Shown here: positions 35,172 through 46,800 of the stretch, one piece after another
How positions within the stretch are numbered: the stretch's first letter is position 1
Layout: each line of letters begins with the position of its first letter
NCBI RefSeq assembly: GCF_000233715.2
Contig: NC_021184.1
Location: forward strand, 3,806,001-3,870,000
Reading direction: 5' to 3'
Origin: Desulfoscipio gibsoniae DSM 7213
GTDB taxonomy: Bacteria > Bacillota > Desulfotomaculia > Desulfotomaculales > Desulfallaceae
DNA length: 64,000 nucleotides
The notes under the pieces: generated by a model
The model's database searches: none
What the model was told of the DNA's origin: nothing
What the model saw: the letters and a program-made list of their open reading frames with translations, nothing else
Made by a program: the position numbers and the translations under genes

Positions 35172-36269
35172 ATGAACGCTAATGATACTAAAATAAGTAA
35201 CTATCAGGCCGCCATGCTTACTCTCGGCACTTTATTGTTGCCTATAATCTGAACCATGCCGATGATCTCGTTTGGCGGTGCCAAACATGATGTTTGGTTG
35301 TCAGCGGTTTTAGCGACCACTTTGGGTTTAGCTGGTGGTTATTTGATAATTACCCTGGGCCTGAGATACCCTTCGCAAACCGTCATTCAATATAGCCAGC
35401 AGATTGTCGGTAGATGGTTAGGCGGATTTATTTGTCTATTATACATAACTTTTTTTTTACTAATAGCTACAATGGCTACCCGCGACTTCGCAGAATTATA
35501 TTTAACTTATATCATGCCCGAGACCCCTATCTATATCTTTACAGGTGTTATATTACTCATGGCCGCTTACGCCTCAGTAAACGGCTTAGAGGTTATTGCT
35601 CGCATCGCGGAAATTTTCGTTCCCATCATTCTCTTTGTTACTGTCTTAGGTATTTTGTTTAATATACCGAACATGAATTTTTTAATGCTGTTGCCGGCAC
35701 TGGAAGACGGCTGGCGACCGGTAATAGTCGATGCCATTGTGGAAGTACCGTATTTAGGCCTAGTCGTTTCCTGGCTGTTCCTTTTGCCTTCATTGAACAT
35801 AAAAACAGGAGCCAAGAAGACCCTCCTGTTATCCATCGCCATTGTCGGTTTGGCTATGTTTCTTGTATCTATTGCAATCGTAATGGTTATAGGACCAGAC
35901 ATTCCGGTTCGCTCTAATTACCAGTTTTATACCATATTTCGTTTAATCAATATAGCTAATTCTATTCAACGGATTGAACCGCTGTTCTTAGTAGCTTGGA
36001 CATGTACCGGTTTTTTGACAGCTACCTTTTTTTACTACGCCACGGTAGCTTCCATCAAACAATGGCTGGGCCTAAATACCTATCGCCCACTCATCTTACC
36101 AATAGGCGTTATTATTTTTAGTCTCTCCATTTTAATGTTTTCTTCTTACATAGATTTGAGAAAGTTTTTTAGTTTGGAGCTATTTGGAATGATAGCTATA
36201 CCTGTGGAGTTTGGGATTCCATTGTTACTCTTAGGAGTAGTTTACGTAAAGGAGAAAATTATAAAGTAG
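35172..36269 (+). pseudogene. GerAB-type spore germination permease with an in-frame TGA
   Basis: Reading from ATG 35172 (AAGGAG 6 nt upstream) gives KISNYQAAMLTLGTLLLPII, then TGA 35250-35252, then TMPMISFGGAKHDVWLS and on to TAG 36267-36269. The whole is 365 codons, the normal size of GerAB/YndE permeases (APC-type, ten membrane helices) that form the germinant receptor with GerAA and GerAC. An ATG at 35256 would lack helix 1. No gerA or gerC partner is nearby. A single base change to TGA makes this a pseudogene, unless the stop is read through. Confidence 0.75.
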
Positions 36270-36341
36270 TACTACCCCGTTAGCTTAAGAAACCACACAT
36301 TTTAAACAAAATGGTCTAAAATAAAACTAAAAAAATTATGC

Positions 36342-36596
36342 TCATTTTGCCGGTTTAGAGCGATATATTATAACCGCCATTCTTATTGCAAAAATACCAG
36401 TAAAAGCAATAGCAGTTCCAGCCAAAGAACCCCATAATCTGCCCGTTTGACCCCAACAAAAATACGGAATAACCACTAATCCAAGCATTGTTCCCACACA
36501 AATGCTTAAAGAAAATTTTAACGCGTTTAACAGTTCTTTTTTGTATTTTATCAAATAACACCCCACAAAATATAAATAATCATTGATTTGCTTCAC
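36342..36596 (-). CDS. small membrane protein, 84 aa
   Basis: GTG start at 36596. Two membrane helices (about residues 27-47, LKFSLSICVGTMLGLVVIPYF, and 54-76) separated by a short WGQTGRLWG loop, with a basic C-terminus (YRSKPAK). It converges with the GerAB-like gene. The ribosome binding site is weak (TAGATAA). The family is not recognised. Confidence 0.5.
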   Translation of the reverse strand: MKQINDYLYFVGCYLIKYKKELLNALKFSLSICVGTMLGLVVIPYFCWGQTGRLWGSLAGTAIAFTGIFAIRMAVIIYRSKPAK

Positions 36597-36741
36597 ACTT
36601 ATCTACTAATGTTCATTATAACCTATTTCTCCCTGTGGGACATCTTTAACATAATGTTCAGCGGGTTAGTTTATTCGTTGTAAGTGAAACAAATAAACAA
36701 TTTGACAATTCCACCCTGTTCTTTCAATAATAATTAAGTTC

Positions 36742-37134
36742 TTATTTGCTTGGAGACACCTGCAAATCTTCACCGGCTAACTTAGTAGCCTTATAAATTA
36801 TACCGTTGTCGTAACTTTTTATATCAAAATATCCATTATAAAAATTCCATATATCTGATTTATTTGAGTATTTTTCAAAACTGTCCAGTATTTGATTAAA
36901 TAAAATTATTGCTTCATTTTCTGTTGGATGCTCCTCCATCATAAGTCTAAACTTTATATCTTTTTTTCCATCAAAGGAAGATGATGTTGTACCTATCTTC
37001 ACTGATTGTTCAAGGAATTCTTCCGATTTCCCAAGTATTTCACTTACATTGATGTCTGGTTGTTGACTGCAAGCAATAGTTAAAAATAATAAAACAACTG
37101 GTATGGTAATATAAAATAGCTTGGTTCCTTTCAT
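36742..37134 (-). CDS. small lipoprotein, 130 aa
   Basis: Signal peptide with lipobox LTIAC (lipidated Cys at about residue 22), GAGGAGGG upstream of ATG 37134, and a compact 105-residue mature domain (DIKFRLMMEEHPTENEAIIL, FEKYSNKSDIWNFYNGYFDI). It would be anchored to the outer face of the membrane. It is a stand-alone gene with no recognised family. Confidence 0.7.
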   Translation of the reverse strand: MKGTKLFYITIPVVLLFLTIACSQQPDINVSEILGKSEEFLEQSVKIGTTSSSFDGKKDIKFRLMMEEHPTENEAIILFNQILDSFEKYSNKSDIWNFYNGYFDIKSYDNGIIYKATKLAGEDLQVSPSK

Positions 37135-37431
37135 AAAATCCCTCCTCTGCTAATTATCCTTATCTTAACATTTTTATAACCTCCTTACTAACAGATAAGT
37201 ACACTTGGTATATTAATTGGTTTTAGTAAGGGTTAATTTATTTAAAAGTATTATCACGCCAGTTTTCCAGAACTTAGCCATATTTTTACATTTGACTACA
37301 AAGGCCGATCATCACTACTTTTAAAGCAAATTAGTAATAATTGTTAGTTAAATTATTATACCCTAACTAGCGTGATAATGTAATATTATCACGCTAGAGT
37401 TATCTAGCGAGTCATTTTCCTCCGTACTTTT
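37135..37431. other. intergenic with palindromic terminator-like element
   Basis: 297 bp, A+T-rich. A 13-bp perfect inverted repeat CTAGCGTGATAAT/ATTATCACGCTAG (37367-37379 with 37385-37397) lies 35 bp past the ydbT stop and may end that transcript. TTATCACGCC at 37251 echoes its arm. Confidence 0.55.
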
Positions 37432-38889
37432 CTATATCTTTTCATGACTAAAGTCACGAGTATGCGGCCAAGTTTCATCAAAGTTCCCCCGATGGCGCTG
37501 CCCAAACCAGTGGGTCAGCGTGTCAGCATCAGTTAGAGAAATATCAGTCAGTCCAAAACTAGCCTGGGAAGCCAGATCCAGATCAAAGCTCATGAAACCG
37601 GCCCGGTGCTGCCAAATTGTATAACTAGTGGAAAAAGACTGCACACTGCGGTTTGGAACAATGAACGTAGTCCGGGCTAAACTACGGGAGCGTACCGCCA
37701 GCATATTACCTTGCACCCCCCAACCAGCGCTTTTATATCCCCAGAAACCCCAGAGTGCTCCCAATATTGGCAATGCCAGGGCAAGTTCCCCCCGGGGCAG
37801 CCAAGCCAAGACCGGCAGTACCAGCAAAATCCCCGGAATAAAACCCCGTAGCACATAGCGCCGCATAGCTTTAAAAGGCAGTGGTTGCAAAGGGATTTTT
37901 ATGGCAAATTCCGGTAGAAACTCCCCAAGTAAAGACTCCAACTCCTTTTGCCGGGCCAGCGGCCATAGTAGCGTCTTTTCGTGACTTTGCGGCCCATATC
38001 CGGCACTTTCCACATGCAATGTAAAACAACCCAAGGGCTGGCGCAGCACTCCCTCAACCAAGCGAACAGCCTGAATACGTCCCACGGGTATGGATACCTG
38101 ACGCCGCTGCAGTAACCCATAGACAACTTGAAGTTTATCGCCGGAGCGGGTCAGCGTAAAACCACCGTATTTAAAGACCATTCCCAACGTGGCTAATAGC
38201 CATAACGTTAAAACTGTAAACAAAATTAAATACATCAGGTTTACATAGCTCCAAACCCAGTTAACATACTGCTGCCAATTGAGTTCCAATCCTATATCAT
38301 CAAGCAAGGCCCAGGCCCCGGAGAACAAGGAAACCACCAGTCCGAGGGCACCACCGGAAGTGGCTCCAAACAAAAGCAACTCCTTAAAAGAAAGCCTTTT
38401 TAATATCGCTGCACCGCTAACACCCTTTCGGCCTTCCTCTACTCCAGATAGCAACAGACTCTGACGAAGTTCCCGAGCAACCGGCATGGAAAGAGCATAT
38501 AAAATAGCTTCGGGCTTTTCCCCACCGGCTGTTTCCACCTGCACAGATACCACATTAAACAAACGATGCCATACCCCTTGATTGAAATCAATGGCCTGAA
38601 TACGTTCACGGGGGATCACGATCCTTTTGCGTACCAGCACCCCTTGTTCAACAACCAAAGCCCCGTTCTCCACCCGAAAGGTAAAACGAAGCCAGCTAAC
38701 CAGGCCCCAGGCCAGAACGACCAGTATAATTACCGTCCCGGTGACAAACAGCCAGAACGGAGAATATCCCCTTTGTAAAATCCGGGTAACGAGAAAGATG
38801 ACCAGTGGCAAAAGGAAATCCTTTAACAGCTTGAACGCTCCCAATAGAATCCCCAGCAGGTGCAGGCGGCGGGGCTCAGATATCATCAT
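37432..38889 (-). CDS. ydbT: YdbT-like PH-domain (bPH2) membrane protein
   Basis: 485 aa with two N-terminal membrane helices (about residues 8-55), a bPH2 domain (FRVENGALVVEQGVLVRKRI, ERIQAIDFNQG), a second helix pair (about 170-245) and a second bPH2 (LTRSGDKLQVVYGLLQRRQV, GRIQAVRLVEG). A third helix pair and bPH2 (NRSVQSFSTSYT) complete the triple-repeat layout of YdbT. In Bacillus the ydbST operon is a SigW-type envelope-stress locus protecting against membrane-active peptides. Start 38889 or 38886 (ATGATG overlapping the ydbS stop, AGGGTG upstream) is preferred over 38931. Confidence 0.83.
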   Translation of the reverse strand: MMISEPRRLHLLGILLGAFKLLKDFLLPLVIFLVTRILQRGYSPFWLFVTGTVIILVVLAWGLVSWLRFTFRVENGALVVEQGVLVRKRIVIPRERIQAIDFNQGVWHRLFNVVSVQVETAGGEKPEAILYALSMPVARELRQSLLLSGVEEGRKGVSGAAILKRLSFKELLLFGATSGGALGLVVSLFSGAWALLDDIGLELNWQQYVNWVWSYVNLMYLILFTVLTLWLLATLGMVFKYGGFTLTRSGDKLQVVYGLLQRRQVSIPVGRIQAVRLVEGVLRQPLGCFTLHVESAGYGPQSHEKTLLWPLARQKELESLLGEFLPEFAIKIPLQPLPFKAMRRYVLRGFIPGILLVLPVLAWLPRGELALALPILGALWGFWGYKSAGWGVQGNMLAVRSRSLARTTFIVPNRSVQSFSTSYTIWQHRAGFMSFDLDLASQASFGLTDISLTDADTLTHWFGQRHRGNFDETWPHTRDFSHEKI

Positions 38890-39358
38890 TGGACACCCTG
38901 GCCAGACTGGCAATCCGGTCCCGGAGCTCATCGGCCGCTTCCTCCGATAGGGCAGGTATTTGGTGGGTGCCTGCCGCCGTAGAGGCGTTCACGGTTGCCA
39001 GGCCATAACGGCGCATCAATATACCCTGTGCAGTATCTACGTGTTGAATACGGGTCATGGGAATTAAGGTGCGTTTGATAAACCAAACCCCTCTCTGCAA
39101 GTAAATTTCCTCCCTGCTAACCTGGTAACGCCAGCGTTCCCAGCGCAGCTGGGGTAGTACCGTTACTTCAAGCCCGCCATATATCACAACTGCCGCCACC
39201 GGCAGTATTGGCACCCAATCCGGCCAATGAAACAATTTAACCAGTAATAGCGCCAGACCAATACCCACCGCTCCTAGAGCCAAAGCCTCTAAAAACCCGC
39301 TTATTCTCCACACCTGCACAATTCGCCTATCAATCCGCTCGCTGGGTTCGGAACGCAA
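38876..39358 (-). CDS. ydbS: YdbS-like PH-domain (bPH2) membrane protein
   Basis: 160 aa from TTG 39358, with GGAGAGGG 7 nt upstream. Two membrane helices (about residues 22-65) are followed by one bPH2 domain: YQVSREEIYLQRGVWFIKRT, MTRIQHVDTAQGILMRRYGL and TVNASTAAGTHQIPALSEEA. It is the first gene of the ydbS-ydbT pair; its last codons overlap the ydbT start, so the two are translated in a coupled way. Confidence 0.85.
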   Translation of the reverse strand: MRSEPSERIDRRIVQVWRISGFLEALALGAVGIGLALLLVKLFHWPDWVPILPVAAVVIYGGLEVTVLPQLRWERWRYQVSREEIYLQRGVWFIKRTLIPMTRIQHVDTAQGILMRRYGLATVNASTAAGTHQIPALSEEAADELRDRIASLARVSNDDI

Positions 39359-39725
39359 TTTTTATCCCTCTCCTTAACATCCTCGGGTGTACCATGATTT
39401 AATATAACATATTTTAGGTAATGTTGGCAGCGTTCGCCTTGTCAGTAACAATATATAACGGTGATATAGGCACCGACAGTGTCGGTGGCAAATGCAAATC
39501 GTTACCGACATTGCCATTGGCGTTTAAGTTCTCGCTTTAAAAAAGAGCCCCTGTTTAAGGGGCTTTTGAACAGCATGCATTGCCAATTAAAAGGGGCCAT
39601 TTGATTATGAAAAAGGGGACCACCTAGAACAAAAAAATAAATTGACATTATTTCAAGAATGCAGCACTTCCTAGACTATTCCTCCCCCTAGGGGGAGGAA
39701 TAAACGCACGTTCGGTTAGGGTACC
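39359..39725. other. intergenic with hairpins and a perfect palindrome
   Basis: No ORF. It holds the palindrome CACCGACA g TGTCGGTG (about 39463-39479), a hairpin AGCCCCT/AGGGGCT (39546-39552 with 39558-39564) with a six-T tail on the minus strand, and a perfect 24-nt palindrome at 39678-39701 centred on CTAG just before the IS3 remnant. Confidence 0.6.
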
Positions 39726-40049
39726 GAAGCAAAACAATGGGTGCTATCATTTACCACATGGTATAATCAGGAACACCGGCACAGCGGTCTTAAATTCCTG
39801 ACCCCAAATCAAAGACATAATGGGCTCTCGGAACAAGTTTTGTAGCATAGAAAGCAAGTTTATGAAGCAGCTAAATTACGGCATCCGGAGAGATGGTCAG
39901 GTTCAATCAGGGACTGGACATTAGAGGAGATTGTTTGGCTTAATCCTGAGCGTGTTATGGAACCAGCATCCAAGGAAAGTGTTTGGAAAAATAAAAACAT
40001 TGCGGTCTCCCGAGGGAGGGTAAAAATGTCCCCTAATCACTACCTATAG
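39726..40049 (+). pseudogene. IS3-family transposase (integrase core) C-terminal remnant
   Basis: 108 codons reading EAKQWVLSFTTWYNQEHRHS, GLKFLTPNQRHNGLSEQVL, stop TAG, HRKQVYEAAKLRHPERWSGS, IRDWTLEEIVWLNPER. This is the end of the rve core with the catalytic-Glu-side segment and the tail of IS3-type OrfB. The N-terminal two thirds are missing and one in-frame TAG is present. It marks an insertion-sequence scar at the left flank of the toxin operon. Confidence 0.75.
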
Positions 40050-40828
40050 CCGCCGCTTGCGGTCGGAGCGAAGCGGAGAGTCTTGACCCATGTGCTAGAC
40101 TTAATAGGCCCGACCGTATTTTGTCAACATCACATTATTTCACAATATATCCGTCATTAAAAAGAGGTTATGCATTTCAACATAGCCTTATAAACCTTTA
40201 CTTGATGGCGGATTTATTAATTTGTTTTTTAAGTTTATGTGAATCCAAAGTCATCAAGATTTTTCAAACTGATGCCTTTGGATTTTCTTATTTGGAATTG
40301 CTTTTTCAGGATTACTCATCAATAATAATAATATCATCTATAAAATGCCAAAAAAAATCGGGCTAAAAAATGCACTTTTTTAACCCGATTTTTGCTCATT
40401 TTTTACTCCGAAACCACAACATCTTGTGGCCAAAGCGCCTCATTTCTCCTTTTGACCACAATTCGTCATCAGAACTATACTCTCAACGTGTGTTATCACA
40501 GGGGGGTGATACATTTTGGCTATAATTTTCCTTTTTTGCGTAAAAATATTCCCCCTTAATATCTTTTTTTACCAAGGAGGGTCTTTAACTAACCATTAAA
40601 AAACCAACCCTTGCTCTTTAAAACAGCAGCATACCCCTATGGGGCCCAGGATATATCGCCTTAAGTCCATCCCAGCTCAGACACAAGGCTTTTATCATAA
40701 TTGTAGTATTAAAAATACTGTATCGCACTACAGCAAATGACATATTTCTGACCTTGCTTATGATATTTTATATTTGAAACATTGTACATGTGGGGCTCCC
40801 GCTATCGAAAGGAGATGTAAAGGCAGTT
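40050..40828. other. A+T-rich leader region before the toxin operon
   Basis: 779 bp. A strong bidirectional terminator at 40351-40395 (stem AAAAATCGGG../..CCCGATTTTT) insulates the operon from the left. A 27-codon frame 40516-40599 (TTG start behind GGGGGGTGAT) reads MAIIFLFCVKIFPLNIFFYQ and could be a leader peptide or chance. A second strong ribosome-binding-like AAGGAGGG at 40574-40581 has no start codon after it. Another 81-codon frame (40121-40366) has no ribosome binding site and is not called. Confidence 0.45.
40351..40395. terminator. bidirectional terminator
   Basis: Arms AAAAATCGGG and CCCGATTTTT extended by a second helix TAAAAAA/TTTTTTA, loop TGCAC. Symmetric A/T flanks give U tails on both strands. 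Confidence 0.75.
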
Positions 40829-43800
40829 ATGTTCAATAGTCAATCAACCGAAGGTAATGAAAAAGCCCCTGACGTAAAGCAAGCCCGACCACCCTCAATC
40901 TCTCTTCCCAAAGGTGGTGGCGCAATTCGCGGCATTGGCGAAAAGTTTGCCGCCAACCCGATCACCGGCACCGGTTCCATGACTGTGCCCATTGCCACCA
41001 GCCCCGGCCGGTCCGGCTTTGGGCCACAGCTTGCGCTCTCTTACGACTCCGGTACGGGCAACGGACCTTTTGGCTTTGGTTGGAACCTTTCACTACCCAA
41101 TATCACCCGTAAGACTGACAAGGGGCTGCCGCAGTACGACGATGCCGGGGACTCCGATGTTTTCCTGCTCTCCGGCGCGGAAGATCTTGTGCCGGAGTTC
41201 AAAAAGGATGCTGATGGCAATTGGGTGATCAAAGACGGCAAACACGTCATCTTTGATGAACCAATCACGATTGGCGATGTAGCATATCGGGTTCGTCGTT
41301 ACCATCCCTGCGTCGAAGGGCTGTTTGCGCGCATCGAGCGCTGGACTAAGGTTTCCGATCCCACTAACGCATCCTGTCCCGGTCATATTCACTGGCGCTC
41401 TATATCCAAAGACAACATCCTAACGATTTATGGCAAGGACGAAAACTCACGTATCTATGATCCGGAAGATTCCCAACGCATCTTTACCTGGCTGATCTGC
41501 GAAACGCGCGACGACAAAGGTAATGCCATTCTCTATGAATATAAACAAGAAGATGGCGCCGGTGCCGATTTGGCCAAAGTTCACGAGCATAACCGGGGCG
41601 ACCGCAATGACTTACGCCGTAGTACCAACCGTTATCTAAAACACATCCGTTATGGCAATCGCAAGCCACTGCTGGATAACGAAGGGCACCGACCGCGTTT
41701 CCTGACCGAAGAGCAAATCCAGAAAGCCAATTGGATGTTCGAGGTTGTTTTTGATTACGGCGAACACGACGCCAATACGCCAAAGCCCAATGATGCAGGC
41801 CAGTGGGCCTTCCGCGCTGATCCGTTCTCCACCTACCGTGCCGGTTTTGAAGTACGCACTACCCGCCTGTGCCGGCGGGTTCTGATGTTCCATCACTTTC
41901 CCTATGAAAACGGTGTTGGCAAGGACTGCCTGGTACGCTCCACCGACTTTACCTATTCCCACGAAGCAGAACCTGACCATACCCGCAACCCTGTCTACAC
42001 CTACCTGCTCGCCGTCACCCAGTCCGGCTATAAGCGATACAACGGAGGTTATTTAAAGCGCAGCCTGCCGCCGGTTGAGTTTGAATACAGCCGGCCCATC
42101 GTTCAGGACACCATACAGGACATGGACGCCGAAAGCATGGAAAACCTGCCTGTCGGGCTGGACGGCGCCTCCTACCAGTGGATTGACCTGCACGGCGAAG
42201 GCATTCCCGGCATCCTGACCGAACAAAGCGGCACCTGGTTCTACAAGCGCAACCTTAGCCCGGTAAACTTGACACCGGGCAACGGCTTAGCTCATACTGA
42301 AGCGAAGTTCGCGCCCGTCGAGCAGGTTGCCGTAAAGCCCAATCTGCCCCTGGCCAATGGTGCCCAGTTCATGGACCTGGCCGGTGACGGCCGGCCGGAT
42401 TTAGTGGTGCTGGAAGACCCCACGCCCGGCCTTTACGAACACAACGGCGCTAAAGGCTGGCAGCCCTTCCGCCCCTTCATCTTTCGCCTCAGCCGGTCCA
42501 CCCGCGACCCTAATCTGAGATTCGTTGACCTGGACGGCGACGGCCACGCCGATGTGCTGATCACTGAAGACGATGCCTTCGTTTGGCACGCCTCAATGGC
42601 CGAGGAAGGTTTCGGCCCGGCCCGCCGCGTCGCCCAAACCCTGGATGAAGAAAAAGGCCCTCGTTTGGTCTTTGCCGGCAGCAGTCAGTCGATTTATCTC
42701 GCCGACATGAGCGGTGACGGTTTGACCGACCTGGTGCGCATCCGCAATGGCGAGGTCTGCTACTGGCCAAACCTCGGCTATGGCCGCTTCGGTTCCAAGG
42801 TGACAATGGATCATGCGCCACACTTCGACAACCCCGACCAGTTCGACCAGCGACGCATCCGCCTGGCCGACATCGACGGCTCCGGTACCACCGACATCAT
42901 CTACCTGCACCGCGATGGTGTGCGCCTGTATTTCAACCAGTCCGGCAACAGTTTGAGCGAACCGCAGGTGCTGCGCGTTTTTCCCCGCGTGGACGACCTG
43001 GTCGCCATCAACGTATTTGACCTCCTCGGCAGCGGCACTGCCTGCCTGGTATGGTCATCACCCCTGCCGGGGGATACCGGCCTGCAAATGCGCTTTGTAG
43101 ATCTGATGGGCGGGCAAAAGCCGCACCTGCTGGTCAAGACCGTCAACAACCTCGGCGCGGAGACCAGGGTGCGTTATCTCCCATCCACGTACTTTTATTT
43201 AAAGGACAAGCAGGAAGGAAAGCTATGGATCACCCGTCTGCCCTTTCCGGTGCATGTAGTTGAGCGTGTTGAAACCTACGACCATATCAGTCGGAACCGC
43301 TTCGTCACACGCTACGCCTACCATCACGGCTATTTCGACGGCGAGGAGCGTGAGTTCCGCGGCTTCGGCATGGTCGAACAGTGGGATACGGAGGGAATGG
43401 CCGCACTGGCAAGCGACGGTATGCTTTCTGCTGCGACTAATAGCGACACCGCTACCCATGTGCCCCCGGTGCATACCAAAACCTGGTTCCATACCGGGTG
43501 CTATCTCGATAGGGAGCACGTTTCGCGCCAATTTGAGGATGAATATTACCGCGAACCTGGTCTTGATGACCAGGAATTCCGGTCGCTGCTGCTACCCGAT
43601 ACCGTACTGCCCACCGGCCTGACGCTGGAGGAGGAACGGGAGGCCTGCCGTGCCTTAAAGGGGATGATGCTGCGCCAGGAGGTTTACGCCGACGATGCCC
43701 CTCCCGGGTCATCCGTGACCATGCTCCAAAGAGCCGGTACACCCTACACCGTCGTTGAACAGAACTTCTCAATCCGCGCCCTGCAGCCCCGTGCCGGTCA

Positions 43801-46800
43801 GCGCCATGGGGGTTTTTTCACCCATACGCGTGAAACAATTACTTACCACTATGAGCGCACTCTGATGCCGGTACTAAACGGCCAAATCGTTGATGAGGCT
43901 GCTGCAGCGGCAAATCCCGGCGTTGAGTGGATTCCTGATCCACGCGTTCAACATACGTTGAACCTGGAAATAGATGAGTATGGCAACGTGTTGAAGGAAG
44001 CTGCCATCGCCTACGGTCGCCGTTTCTATATGCCGGACCAAGCGTTCCTGTCGCAGGACCACGACAATCAGCGACTCATCCACATCATCTACACCAAAAA
44101 CCTTGTCACCAATGCCATTGACGACTTTAAAGTATACCCTGGTGACTACCGCACCCCTCTTGCTGCGGAAACATGCACATATGAATTGCGCAAGCCCGAA
44201 CAAGAGAAGAGCAGCAATGAACTGACCAACCTCTATCGCCTTGATGATATGTTAAGTTATTGTAACCAGGCATCAGACGGTCAACACGACGTCGCCCACG
44301 AAGATATTTACTTTGCCAGGGCAAAACAGGCAGCAGCCGAAGATGTAAACGAGGAAGAAAAGTACTTTCGCCGCCTGATTGAACACGTCCGTACGCTGTA
44401 CCGGCCGGACAACCTGGGCATGCCTCAGAACAATCCGTTAAAACTCCTTCCGCTGGGAGAACTTGAGCCGCTGGCCCTGCCGGGCGAAACCTACAAACTT
44501 GCCTTTACCCCCGGTCTGCTGGCGCAGGTCTTTCAGCGCAACGGCCAGCCCATGCTGCCTAATCCCGCCGATGTTCTGGGCGGTCAGGGCGCCGATCAGG
44601 GTGGTTATCTTTCCAATCAGCAACTAAAGTACGAGGGGAGCTTTCCCGGCAGCGACCCCGACGATTGCTGGTGGATCCTCGCTGGGCGTGTTTTTCTGTC
44701 ACCCGACCGCGACGACAACGCCGCGCAGGAACTGGATTTTGCCCGCCGGCATTTTTTCCTGCCGCGGCGCTACCGCGACCCCTTCGGCCAGACGACCACT
44801 GTTACTTACGATGACTATGACCTGCTGATGGTAGAATCCCGCGATCCCTTAAACAACTGTGTCACTGTGGGCGAGCGCCTGCTTGACGGCACCCCGGACC
44901 CCGCCAAGCCCGGCAATGATTACCGCGTACTACAGCCCACGAGAATAATGGATCCCAACCGCAACCGCACCCGGGTCGCCTTCGACGCCCTGGGTATGGT
45001 GGTGGGCACGGCCGTAATGGGCAAGCCGGAGGAGAATCCGGGCGACTCACTCGACGGCTTCGAAGCCGATCTGCCGGATGCCGTGCTTGACCACCTGGCC
45101 AACCCGTTTACTAACCCGCACGCCATTCTTGGCCGTGCTACCTCGCGTCTGGTTTATGACCTGTTCGTCTACCGGCGCACCAAAGACCGGCCCGAACCAC
45201 AGCCCGCCGTCGTCTATACCCTGGTGCGGGAAACCCATAACGCAGACCTGGAAGCCGGAGAGCATACCAGGATCCAGCACAGCTTCTCCTATTCCGACGG
45301 CTTCGGGCGGGAGATCCAGAAGAAGATCCAGGCTGAGCCCGGACCCGTTCCCAAGCGCGATACCGACGATAAGATCATTGTGGGCGCCGATGGCCGGCCG
45401 TTGATGACCGAAGGCGATACCAGCCCGCGCTGGGTGGGCAGCGGTTGGACTATCTTCAATAACAAGGGCAAGCCGGTTCGCCGGTATGAGCCGTTCTTCA
45501 GTGCAACCCATCGCTTTGAGTTCGGCGTGCAGGTCGGGGTCAGCCCTATTCTGTTCTATGACCCCATCGAGCGCGTCGTAGCCACATTACACCCCAATAA
45601 CACCTATGAAAAGGTGCTATTCGATCCGTGGCAGCAGACGACCTACGATGTAAATGACACTGTCGCGGAGTATGGTAACGAAACCGGGGATCCGCGCACC
45701 GATCCTCACATCGGTGGTTACGTTGCCGGTTACTTCGAGAGTTTGCCGGTCGTCCCGGGCCGGCCCAGGAAGACATGGTATCAGCAGCGCCATACGGGTG
45801 ACCTCGGCCCGCACGAACAGAACGCCGCCAACAAAGCGGCCGCTCATGCCGGCACGCCAACAACGGCTTATTTCGACACGCTCGGTCGCCCCTTCCTTAC
45901 CGTCGCTCACAATAAAGTGGTATGCCCCAACCACGAACTTGACGGTACGGAAGACATGTTTAGCACCCGCGTCGAACTGGACATCGAAGGTAACCAGCGC
46001 ATCGTACGCGATGCTATTAACCAGAACGGCGATGCCCGGGGGCGCATCGTGATGCGCTACGACTACGACATGTTGGGCAACCGCATCCACCAGGCCAGCA
46101 TGGAAGCGGGCGAACGCTGGATGCTGAACGACGTGGCCGGCAAGCCTATACGCGCATGGGACAGCAGGGGCCATATCTTCCGCACCGAATACGACCAGCT
46201 GCGCCGTCCACTGTGTTCCTTTGTCACCGGCGCCGATCCGAACTACCCGGACCAGGAGCTGCTGACCGAACGCTTAGTCTATGGTGAGCAGCACCCGAAG
46301 GCCGAAATGCGTAACCTGCGCGGGCAGCTTTACCTCCACCTCGACCAGGCCGGGGCGGTGACGACTGAAGCCTGTGATTTCAAGGGTAACCCGCTGCGTG
46401 CAACGCGCCGCATAGCCAAGGAATACAAGCAGGCGATTAACTGGAACACTGTGGATACGGCTCTCCCGGCCAACATCACCGATCTACTCGACCAGAGCGC
46501 ACTGGAAGCTGCTCTCGCGCCGCTGCTGGAGGCCGATGTATACACCAGCAGCACTACCTACGATGCCCTCAACCGCCCGGTGACATTGACCACGCCGCAT
46601 ACGCCTGCAATGCAACCCAGCGTCATTCGCCCCGGCTACAATGAGGCCAATCTATTGGAGCGGGTGGATGTTAATCTGCGCGGGGCCACAGCCAATGACC
46701 AGCCGGTGTGGACACATTTCGTTACTAATATTGACTACGATGCCAGGGGCCAGCGCAAGTGCATAGACTACGGCAACGGCGCGAGCACCTCTTACGAATA

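Noticed and set aside
15557-35252. Genome-wide recoding of TGA as Trp
   Set aside because: jetA and other intact genes end in TGA with the next start overlapping it, Trp is encoded by TGG throughout, and other broken genes carry TAA or TAG.
40121-40366. 81-aa plus-strand ORF
   Set aside because: No ribosome binding site, low-complexity A+T-rich product, and its 3' end runs into the terminator at 40351.
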